Notes under the pieces: generated by a model
Database searches by the model: none
The model's input: only the letters and a program-made list of their open reading frames with translations
Told to the model about the DNA's origin: nothing
Shown here: positions 36,548 through 44,207 of the stretch, piece after piece
Layout: every line of letters begins with the position of its first letter
Numbering within the stretch: position 1 is the stretch's first letter
Translations under genes and position numbers: made by a program
DNA from: Gammaproteobacteria bacterium
GTDB taxonomy: Bacteria > Pseudomonadota > Gammaproteobacteria > Pseudomonadales > Azotimanducaceae
Direction of reading: 5' to 3'
NCBI GenBank assembly: GCA_026709365.1
Contig: JAPOTD010000070.1
Coordinates: forward strand, 26,215-90,214
DNA: 64,000 nt

Positions 36548-37441
36548 CTAATCCGCGGTGGCGGTGGCGGTGGCGATGCGCTCGCCGAATTCGCTCAAGC
36601 GATCCAAGCCCCCGGGGCCGGCGAAAAAGAACGCCGGCACCATGATGCGGTTGACGCCAAGTTCCGCCATCTGCTCGACGCCGCGCACGGGATCAGCCAT
36701 TTGCGCGCCGAATATGGCATTGATCTCAATGCTGGCGGGATCCCGGCCTGCTTCTTCGGCGGCGTTGCGCAGGCGGCCGAGCAGGGCGCCAAGACGTTGC
36801 GCATCGCCCTCGCCGGGGAAGTAGCCATCGGCGATGCGGACCGCGCGCCCGATGGCGGCGTCCGTATCCCCGCCCACATGCACCGGAATGTTGCCGTTGA
36901 CCGGCCGCGGGCTGCAGGTGACCGGGGCGAAGTCCACGAACTCGCCGTGAAACTCCGCATGCGGACCCGCCCAGAGCGCCCGCATGGCGGCGACGTACTC
37001 GTCATTGCGCGCGCCTCGACGCTCCCAAGGGACGCCGAGCGCCGTAAACTCCTCCTTCAGCCAGCCAACGCCCAAACCGAGTTCCACCCGGCCTCCCGAC
37101 AACTGATCGAGGGTCGCCAGCTCCTTGGCCAGCACCAGGGGGTTGCGCTGCGGCACGATGAGAATGCAGGTTCCCAAGCGCAGCGTTGGCGCTGCCGCAG
37201 CAGCGAACGCCAGCCAGATGAGCGGATCCGGAATCGGCGTGTCCGGCTCGGCGGGAATTTTTCCGTCGGGGGTGTAGGGGTATTTGGAGACGATCTCATC
37301 CGGCAGGATGACGTGCTCGCCGCCCCATACGGATTCAAAGCCCGCGGTTTCGGCGCGTCGGCAAATGTCCAGCGCCGTGGCGCCGTCTATGCCAACGCTG
37401 CTGGCGAAAGCGAGTCCTGCCTTCAAGTGACCTCCGTTCAA
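36548..37441 (-). CDS. LLM-class (luciferase-like) oxidoreductase
   Basis: TIM-barrel flavin or F420-dependent oxidoreductase (297 aa). Motifs are FESVWGGEHVILP, LRLGTCILIVPQRNPLVLAKELATLDQLSGGRVELGLGVGWLKEEF and PVHVGGDTDAAIGRAVRIADGYFPG, typical of the TIGR03619-like group. Whether it uses F420 or FMN cannot be told; no cofactor genes are nearby. It stands between the rhamnose genes (convergent) and a TonB receptor upstream on the same strand. Confidence 0.87.
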   Translation of the reverse strand: MNGGHLKAGLAFASSVGIDGATALDICRRAETAGFESVWGGEHVILPDEIVSKYPYTPDGKIPAEPDTPIPDPLIWLAFAAAAAPTLRLGTCILIVPQRNPLVLAKELATLDQLSGGRVELGLGVGWLKEEFTALGVPWERRGARNDEYVAAMRALWAGPHAEFHGEFVDFAPVTCSPRPVNGNIPVHVGGDTDAAIGRAVRIADGYFPGEGDAQRLGALLGRLRNAAEEAGRDPASIEINAIFGAQMADPVRGVEQMAELGVNRIMVPAFFFAGPGGLDRLSEFGERIATATATAD

Positions 37442-37473
37442 TCCATGCCGCCCGCAGAGCGGGCGGCATGGAT
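37441..37473 (-). terminator. Perfect 15-bp hairpin after TonB receptor 1
   Basis: ATCCATGCCGCCCGC and its exact complement flank a 3-base loop, 8 bases after the receptor stop and touching the LLM start codon. There is no T-run, so termination would be imperfect; it could also act as an mRNA-stabilising structure. Confidence 0.5.
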
Positions 37474-37480
37474 CGTCAGC

Positions 37481-40228
37481 CTACTGGAAGTTCATCCTCA
37501 GGGTGGCGCCAACCATTCTCGGCGGTGCCAAGAAGGTGCTGTAGCTGCCCCCTTGGAAGACTGAATTGAACACCAAGGTCTCGATGTGGTTGTCGAACAG
37601 GTTCCTGGCCCAGACTTGGAAGTCCCACCGATCGTCCGCAGCGCGAAGGCCGAGCTGCAGGTTGACCAGAACCTCGTCGGATACGTCCTTTTGGTTCCTG
37701 AGGTCGGAACCCGTGTTGTGCGCGCCTCGGAAGCCGACGTTCAGGTTGCCGTAGGCGAACAGGCGGTCGTTGAGGGGCTGTTCCGCAAACAGGGACGTGC
37801 TGCCTTGCCAGTAGGGCGCATGGGTGATCTGGCGGCCCTCAATGTTCTCCAGTGCGGCCCAATCCTCCATCAAGGCGAACTCCTGATCCAGGAACAGCTC
37901 GGTTTCGGTTCGCGAATCATTGAGGTCGTCGCCGTATCGGGTGTCCGCATAGGTAATGCCCAAGGACCACAGAATGCCGTCCGCCACGATCCAACTGCCC
38001 TCAAACTCGACGCCCTTGCTGATCATCTCGTCGGTGTTGCTGATCAGGAAGCCGGTGCCAGTGAAGGTGTTGAGCTGGAAGTCCTCGAAGTCGCTGTAGA
38101 AGACGGCGACGTTGGTGGTCAGGCGACCATCCAGGAACTGGCCCTTCATGCCAATCTCATAGGCGTCAACGAATTCCGGATCGAAGCGATGGTCGTCATC
38201 GAAGAAGGCGCAGTCCAGATGCGCGATGCTGGGATTGGTGATCCCGCCCGCCGAGCCGCACTCAAACTGCGTCAGGCCGTTGCGGCCCATTGGGTCGCCC
38301 GTGGCGTCTTGGACTGCCTGCGGCACGTCGCCGGCCAGTCCGCTCTCGGACAGGAAGCGGGCATCGCCGCCGGTGGCAATGAAGGTGGCGAAGGAATCCA
38401 TCTCAATGGCCTGCTGGTCGAGGTTGAAGCCCCCGGCCTTGTAGCCCCTTGAGACGCTGCCGTACAGGTTCACCTCGTCGGTGACGGCCCAAGACAGGCT
38501 GACGGTGCCGGTCCACTCCTTCTCCGTCTCCTTGTCCTCCCAGGAGACGATGTTGCACAGGGAGCCGATGAAGACCAATCCAGTGCAATGGGCTTCGTTG
38601 AATTCATCGCGCAGCATGGCGGCCATCAGGTCGCGCTGCGTGCCCTGCACCGGTTCAACGCCGTTGATGCGGGTGATGGCCTCCTTGGTCTCATTCGAGT
38701 AGCGCGCGCCGACGGTCAGGGTCAGCGTGTCGGTCAGATCGAACGTATTGTGCGTGAAGATGGACCAGCCGTCCGTTTCCTGAGCGTAGTCGGCAGCGTA
38801 GCCGTCGTTCTCCTGGTAGTTGGGCCGCGCGGTGTCGTCGCCTTCGAGCATGCCGGTGGCTGGATTGTAGGTGCCCAAGCCGGCGCCGGTGGTCGTTCCA
38901 AAAGGTGCGCTGGTCACCGTGTACAAGTCGAAGGTTGGCACCAAGCCGACAATGTAGCGACTCAAGTACTCGGGGCCATCTGCGGCCAATCGAATCGCTT
39001 CGTCGGTGACGATGTCCTCGGTGTAGAAGTAGGCGCCCACCAAGTAGCTGCCGCGCTCCGTGTTGAACTGCAACTGCAGTTCCTGGGAGAAGTTCTCGAA
39101 CGACTCGTTGGTGTACTGCGGCTGCGCCACGTCAGCGCCGGTGAAGTCGATGTCCTGACCGCGCTCCACGTCGAATTCCCGGTAGGAGGTGATGGAGCTG
39201 AGCGACAGATCGTCACTGAGGTTCCAGTTGAGCTGGTTCTGGATGCCTTTGTCCTCCACCAGCTCGAAGGGGTCGAAGTTGACGCCAACGTCCCAGGACT
39301 CGTCGTCGTCACCGCGTTCGGCGGGGCGGCCATTCGTCGCCAGGAGATCGTTGATGATGACGCCGGGAGCTTCCCCCAAGTTCAAGATGCCTCGCGTCGA
39401 GGCGCTGGGGCCTTGATCGGCAAAGTTCACTGAGTGGAAGTTGGCGGGGCAGCAGTCCTCATCCCGGTCGGTGTAGTCGAGGATCAGGCGGTTGTCCCAA
39501 GTGTCCCCCTGCCACAGCAGTTGGCCCTTGATGCTGTAGCGTTCGCGGCTGTCGTAGGCGTCGTCGGTGACGTTGTCCTCATAGTAGCCGTCCCGTTCGT
39601 GGTAGTTGACGCTCAGCCGGTAGGCTAGGCGGTCATCGGCCAGCGGGCCGGTGGCGGAGGCTTGCACCTTGATCGCCCCGAAGTCGCCGGCGCTCAGAGC
39701 CACCATGGAGGATTGCTCGAATTCCGGCTTCTTGGTGATGATCTGCAGCGCCCCGGCGCTGGTGTTCTTGCCGAACAGCGTGCCTTGGGGGCCGCGCAGC
39801 ACCTCCACGCGGTCGATGTCAACGAAGTCGGAGAAGGCCTGGCCGGCCCGGCTTCGGTAAACCCCGTCAATGAAGGTTCCGACGGCCGCCTCAAGACCGG
39901 GGTTGTTGCCGGTGGTGCCCACGCCGCGGATGCGCACCGTGCCGCCGTTGGACGTGGAGTTGGAGCTATAGACGGAGATGGAGGGCGATACCTCCTGCAA
40001 GCCGTAGAGGTCCTGCACGCCCCTGGCGTCCAAATCCTCGCCGGCGAATGCCGACACCGCGATCGGGACGTCCTGGATTGACTCCTCCCGCCTGGTGGCG
40101 GTCACCAAGATCTCCTCGATGTCCTGAGCGGCGGCCGTGTCGGACTGAGCCAGCGCGGACGGCCCGAACAATGCGGCGAAACCCGCCCAAAGCAAAGCAA
40201 TTGCGGTGCTGTTCCTAAGTTTGATCAC
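37481..40228 (-). CDS. TonB-dependent outer-membrane receptor 1
   Basis: A 915-residue receptor for active import across the outer membrane. The signal peptide ends at ALAQS. A TonB box-like region and plug follow: IEEILVTATRREES, DVPIAVSAF, VRIRGVGTTGNNPG, FIDGVYRSR, RVEVLRGPQGTLFGKNTSAGAL. The C-terminal barrel ends in RMVGATLRMNFQ with a terminal aromatic-x pattern. This plug type is widespread in sphingomonads and marine gammaproteobacteria; the ligand is unknown. GTG 40226-40228 is preferred over ATG 40249 because GGAGGG lies just before it. Confidence 0.93.
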   Translation of the reverse strand: MIKLRNSTAIALLWAGFAALFGPSALAQSDTAAAQDIEEILVTATRREESIQDVPIAVSAFAGEDLDARGVQDLYGLQEVSPSISVYSSNSTSNGGTVRIRGVGTTGNNPGLEAAVGTFIDGVYRSRAGQAFSDFVDIDRVEVLRGPQGTLFGKNTSAGALQIITKKPEFEQSSMVALSAGDFGAIKVQASATGPLADDRLAYRLSVNYHERDGYYEDNVTDDAYDSRERYSIKGQLLWQGDTWDNRLILDYTDRDEDCCPANFHSVNFADQGPSASTRGILNLGEAPGVIINDLLATNGRPAERGDDDESWDVGVNFDPFELVEDKGIQNQLNWNLSDDLSLSSITSYREFDVERGQDIDFTGADVAQPQYTNESFENFSQELQLQFNTERGSYLVGAYFYTEDIVTDEAIRLAADGPEYLSRYIVGLVPTFDLYTVTSAPFGTTTGAGLGTYNPATGMLEGDDTARPNYQENDGYAADYAQETDGWSIFTHNTFDLTDTLTLTVGARYSNETKEAITRINGVEPVQGTQRDLMAAMLRDEFNEAHCTGLVFIGSLCNIVSWEDKETEKEWTGTVSLSWAVTDEVNLYGSVSRGYKAGGFNLDQQAIEMDSFATFIATGGDARFLSESGLAGDVPQAVQDATGDPMGRNGLTQFECGSAGGITNPSIAHLDCAFFDDDHRFDPEFVDAYEIGMKGQFLDGRLTTNVAVFYSDFEDFQLNTFTGTGFLISNTDEMISKGVEFEGSWIVADGILWSLGITYADTRYGDDLNDSRTETELFLDQEFALMEDWAALENIEGRQITHAPYWQGSTSLFAEQPLNDRLFAYGNLNVGFRGAHNTGSDLRNQKDVSDEVLVNLQLGLRAADDRWDFQVWARNLFDNHIETLVFNSVFQGGSYSTFLAPPRMVGATLRMNFQ

Positions 40229-40408
40229 TTCGATCCCTCCATAGTCCAAATGCTATTTCAGCCGCAGCGCTAGCGAAAGCGGCGCATCAATTCGCACCCG
40301 CCGACCGAAACCGGTACGGCGCACCAAGGCTACTTGGCGGATTTGAGCATAGATTCCTTCATGTTTCCAACACTTTCTTTACATAAAAAATCAATAATTC
40401 CCCGGAAG

Positions 40409-40587
40409 GGTACTGGCTTAGTTTGACTTTGTCTGGGCTTTAGCGGCTGACGCACTGACGAGCGTCACTGCGAGGGCAAGATGCCCTCGCTCCGGGGTGA
40501 GGTATCCAGCTCAGGTGAGACCCCCCGGAGCGAGGGCGTCCCGCCCTCGACCGAATCACGACGACGTGATTCAAACTGAGCCACTAC
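40409..40587 (-). mobile_element. MITE-like element, family A, copy 2
   Basis: Reverse-orientation copy of 28276-28455, matching along its whole ~179 bases with scattered differences. Its left end (GGTACTGGCTTAGTTTGA) has two changes from copy 1, and its right end is intact. No ORF. No clear target-site duplication could be read at the flanks. Confidence 0.88.
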
Positions 40588-40613
40588 TCCGGACGCGTTG
40601 GCCTGTCGGAATT

Positions 40614-40644
40614 CCGTAGCGAGGGCGGGATGCCCCCGCTACGG
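40614..40644 (-). terminator. Hairpin after TonB receptor 2
   Basis: CCGTAGCG pairs with CGCTACGG around an inner GC-rich segment, 12 bases beyond the stop of receptor 2. No T-run follows. It contains a short GAGGGCGGGATGCCC block like those in the A and B repeats. Confidence 0.45.
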
Positions 40645-40655
40645 CGGAGACTGCC

Positions 40656-43600
40656 TCAGTTGCCCATCCGGTAGGCGACGCCGAACCGGAACATCCGCCC
40701 GAAGGGGTTGTGGACGAACGGGTCATAGTTCAGGTCACGGCCTGCGAACGGCGGATCTTCGTCCGCCAGGTTAATCACCGACAGAGTCAGGTTCACCTGG
40801 TCCTCCATGAGGCTGTAGTTCAGGTGCAGGTCGTGGGTGTCATGGCTTTTCACCTTGAAGGGCACTGCGCCGGACTCGTAGCCGTCCGTGAAATTCAGCA
40901 TGTACCTGAGGTTCAGGGGGCCCCAAGCGTAGTTCAGGAAGCCTCGCGCCTTCCACTTGACCAAGGTGCGGGCCAGGGATGTTTCGTAGTTCATGTTGCC
41001 TAGGGCGTCATATTCGCCGCCCAATTCCCACGCGCTGATGTCATAGCTCAGAATCCGGGTTCCGCTCACGCCGAGGCTCGCCAAGCCGGGACCCGCCGGA
41101 ATGGCGTACCGGGCCGTGAAGTCGATGCCATCGGTTTCGATGTCCGGTCCGTTGATGATCTTGACATCGATGATTTCCAAATCAGCCGACGCGGGGTTGC
41201 CGCCAAAGGTCAGCCGCTGGAAGTAGGGGCTGGTCGTGTCGCAAGGGTCGGCGGGGCCGCCGGGGCAGGCAGCGGCCAACACGCTGTTGAACGGCTCCGT
41301 CACCAAGGGCTTCTTGAAGTCGTAGGACCAATAGTCCACGGTGATGAACAGGTTGTCGCCGTCCGCAACCAAGCCGTCGTGATCGATCAGCAGGCCGACG
41401 TTGAAGGTGGTTGCCTCCTCCGGCTCCAAGTCCGGGTTGCCTTGGGTGTCTATGCGCTTGAACGCGCCGGTGGCGCCGACGAACTGCAGCGTGTTCGATG
41501 ATGCGGAGGCAACGATCTGGTTCAAGGTTGGGCCCCGGAAGGTGGTTCCCACCGAGGCGCGCAGCCCGATGCTGGGCAGCATCTGCCAACGAACGGCGAC
41601 CTTGGGATCCAAGCTCGAACCCGTGGAACCGCCATAGTCCTCGTAGCGCAGGGACAACTGCGCCTCCATCGTTTCGGTTAGAGGAATTTGGGTTTCCCCA
41701 AACAGCGAGTAGATGTCCCGGTCCTCGTCGATCTGGGATACGGGTGGCAGGAAGCCGAACAAGCCGTTCCGGTTGCTGGTGCAGTCCTTGATCTCAGGGC
41801 CGGCAGCGCAAGGAAACAGCGCGAAGTCGTTAATCTCGTAGGCGCCGCTCTCATAGGTCTCGCTGCGCCATTGGGCGCCGACGGCGAAGCCGATTTCGCC
41901 GGCGGCCATGCCAAACGGCAGGACGCCCGTCAGGATGCCTTCCATCACCAGCAGGGAGGCTTCGCCGTCCCCGCCATACTCAGTCATCATGTAGTCGAAC
42001 AGATCCTGGTTGTTCAGGGCTGGGTTGAAGTCGGGGTTTTCGGCGATCCCGCCCGGCACCTGCGGGTGTGAGCCGGGCATGGAGTTGGAGAAGGGAATCC
42101 AATAACGGCAAGGCCCTTGGCCGGCATTGGCCATGACGGTTTCCAAGGAGAACGCCAAGTTGCCGTTCTCGTCATATTCATTCGGCACCATCTGCTCACA
42201 TTCGAAGCCGCCGAGGCCTTGGCGGGCGCGCGCGTCCCGATAAACCATGGTGTCGCCGCCGCCGAAGTCCCGCTGGGCCTTGGAGTAGGTGGCGGAGGCT
42301 TGCCAGCCGTAGTCGCCCAAGCTGCCGTCCAAAGTGAAGTTCAAGCGCCACATGTCGGATTCCCGATGGTGGTCGCGCAGCGGGCCGTCCTGGCCGTAAT
42401 AGCGGCCATAGAACCATGCCACTTCCTGCCAGCCTGCCGGAACGCCGGCAGCGGCTTGGGCGGGGTCGCCCTGCCAACGGCAGTGGTCCGCATCACACCA
42501 TGCGTAGTCGCCGTAGATGTCGGGGTACTTGCTGGCCATGTCCACCAAGCCCGGATTGTTGGCGCGGATGGTGCGGTTTTCGTCCACTAGGCGGTTCGGC
42601 GGATAGGAGGGCGACGTGTTCCAGGCGGGCACCTCGCTGTCCGTCATCAGGAATTCGCTGGTCAAGGTGGTGCTGTCGTTGATTTCCCAGGAAAATTCCG
42701 TGAACCACTGCCAGCGTTCCGCCTCCTCGGCCAAATTGTCGAACGCCGTGTACTGAAAGCGGCAGAAGCCGCCGAGGGTGTTGCCCGCAACGCCGACGCT
42801 GGTTCGAGCGCCGCCCAGCTTTTCGCAATTGGGGTCAGTGATGCCACTGGCCAAAAGGCCTCCGAAGCCACCGGAAGTCGCTCCCCAGCGGTCCAGCGGC
42901 ACGACAACCGATGGCCGGCCAACGCTGGACCAGCCGCCGGGCGTGGGGTTCTCGGCGAAAGACCGCACCGCCCAGTCCCGCTCGGGAATCTCGAGTTCGC
43001 TGCGCTTGATGTAGCTGAAGGAACTCACGATGTGGCCGCGGCCGCCGGCAAGGTCGGTGCCGAAGATCAAGCCCGCTTCGGTGTCGCCGCCCGAGTCCTC
43101 AATGGTCTTGTGGTTTGCGGAAACCTCGAAGCCGGTGAAGTCGCTGCGGGTGATGAAGTTCATCACCCCCGCGATGGCGTCCGAGCCGTAGGTCGCCGCC
43201 GCGCCGTCGCGCAGGATCTCGATCCGCTCCACGGCGATGGAAGGCATCATGTTCACGTCCACCAACAGTTGCGCTTGGGCGCCGATGGCGTGCGGCGACC
43301 AAGTGGTTCGCCGACCATTGATGAGCACCAACGAACGGCTTGGCCCGAGGCCGCGGATGTTCACCGTGGCCCGGTCGGCGCCGGCGCCGGCCTGAAACTG
43401 GTCGGTCTCGCCGTCGGCGCCTTGACTGAACGACAGGTTCTTGATCAGGTCCAAGGTGGTGGGTGACCCCTCCAAGGCTAGGTCATCCCGGCTGAGCGAA
43501 GTCACCGGCAAGGGCGCATCCTCCGGCGTGCCCTTGATGTAGGAGCCGGTGACCAGGATTTCCTCGATTTCGCCCCCTTCTTCGGCAGCCCATGTCGAAG

Positions 43601-43667
43601 GCCCCAACAGCATGAGGAACGGCAGCGTAAGGCAGGGAGCCAAGCGGCTCTGCAGCGAATGGATCAT
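40656..43667 (-). CDS. TonB-dependent outer-membrane receptor 2
   Basis: A 1003-residue receptor. The signal peptide ends near GPSTWAAEE. The plug carries IEEILVTGSYIKGTPEDAPL, VNIRGLGPSRSLVLINGRR, IERIEILRDGAAATYGSDAIAGVMNFITR, typical of the large family of TonB receptors in Caulobacter- and Xanthomonas-like scavengers. The barrel ends MFRFGVAYRMGN. The plug closely resembles receptor 3, so the two are paralogues. ATG 43665-43667 follows GGGGAGGTG. The ligand is unknown; several Cys suggest disulfides in outer loops. Confidence 0.93.
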   Translation of the reverse strand: MIHSLQSRLAPCLTLPFLMLLGPSTWAAEEGGEIEEILVTGSYIKGTPEDAPLPVTSLSRDDLALEGSPTTLDLIKNLSFSQGADGETDQFQAGAGADRATVNIRGLGPSRSLVLINGRRTTWSPHAIGAQAQLLVDVNMMPSIAVERIEILRDGAAATYGSDAIAGVMNFITRSDFTGFEVSANHKTIEDSGGDTEAGLIFGTDLAGGRGHIVSSFSYIKRSELEIPERDWAVRSFAENPTPGGWSSVGRPSVVVPLDRWGATSGGFGGLLASGITDPNCEKLGGARTSVGVAGNTLGGFCRFQYTAFDNLAEEAERWQWFTEFSWEINDSTTLTSEFLMTDSEVPAWNTSPSYPPNRLVDENRTIRANNPGLVDMASKYPDIYGDYAWCDADHCRWQGDPAQAAAGVPAGWQEVAWFYGRYYGQDGPLRDHHRESDMWRLNFTLDGSLGDYGWQASATYSKAQRDFGGGDTMVYRDARARQGLGGFECEQMVPNEYDENGNLAFSLETVMANAGQGPCRYWIPFSNSMPGSHPQVPGGIAENPDFNPALNNQDLFDYMMTEYGGDGEASLLVMEGILTGVLPFGMAAGEIGFAVGAQWRSETYESGAYEINDFALFPCAAGPEIKDCTSNRNGLFGFLPPVSQIDEDRDIYSLFGETQIPLTETMEAQLSLRYEDYGGSTGSSLDPKVAVRWQMLPSIGLRASVGTTFRGPTLNQIVASASSNTLQFVGATGAFKRIDTQGNPDLEPEEATTFNVGLLIDHDGLVADGDNLFITVDYWSYDFKKPLVTEPFNSVLAAACPGGPADPCDTTSPYFQRLTFGGNPASADLEIIDVKIINGPDIETDGIDFTARYAIPAGPGLASLGVSGTRILSYDISAWELGGEYDALGNMNYETSLARTLVKWKARGFLNYAWGPLNLRYMLNFTDGYESGAVPFKVKSHDTHDLHLNYSLMEDQVNLTLSVINLADEDPPFAGRDLNYDPFVHNPFGRMFRFGVAYRMGN

Positions 43668-43857
43668 GGACACCTCCCCTTGGTCCAAATTGTCCGAAGC
43701 TCGGAGTGAAGTTCGCCCTTTGGTGCGATCACTGAGCACTGTTGGATGGAACTGTAGCAGTTATTTGGCCTACTGCCCAATGTCCGTTTCGGTGGTTTCG
43801 TGGGCGGTGCGCGATCGCAGACAAGTCACTGGGCGGGATGCCCGTGGGCCTTTGGGT

Positions 43858-44130
43858 TCAGCCTTCCGCCGAACCGGCATTCGGCAACTTACGGCTCATT
43901 AGCTCCCGGGCGCTTTCCCGCATCGCCCGCCATTCGCTGCGCTTGAAGCAGACCTGTTGGCGCATGTGGCTGCCAGTGACCTTGACGCGCTTGCAGACGA
44001 CCTCGTCTGCCTCGTCCACACTCACGTCCGCCTGCGGGGGCTGTGCCGACGCGGCCGCTGTTGGCGCACCGACTTCCGCTCCGTCGGCCAGCGCTACGGT
44101 TGCAAGGCTTAGGCTCAGCATCAGAAGCAT
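43858..44130 (-). CDS. Small secreted protein with paired Cys
   Basis: A 90-residue protein with a signal peptide (MLLMLSLSLATVALA). The core VCKRVKVTGSHMRQQVCFKR, then EWRAMRESARELM, matches small exported proteins of unknown function that are common in gammaproteobacteria; the two Cys could form a disulfide. ATG 44130 is preferred; a GTG 33 bases upstream is possible. It lies between two paralogous TonB receptor genes on their strand and may be co-transcribed. Confidence 0.75.
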   Translation of the reverse strand: MLLMLSLSLATVALADGAEVGAPTAAASAQPPQADVSVDEADEVVCKRVKVTGSHMRQQVCFKRSEWRAMRESARELMSRKLPNAGSAEG

Positions 44131-44207
44131 TGCCCTGCCGAGTGGTTGAGTCCCAAGCCGCACCGGCCAAGGCAGGCCGGCTGCGGCTTGGGAATGAGGG
44201 CGGTTGT

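Larger units (their letters stand above)
40229..40655. other. Intergenic region with MITE copy 2 and a hairpin
   Basis: No gene is seen. It contains an AT-rich stretch near 40340-40400 that may hold the receptor 1 promoter, the family A element (40409-40587) and a hairpin (40614-40644) just after the end of receptor 2. Confidence 0.7.
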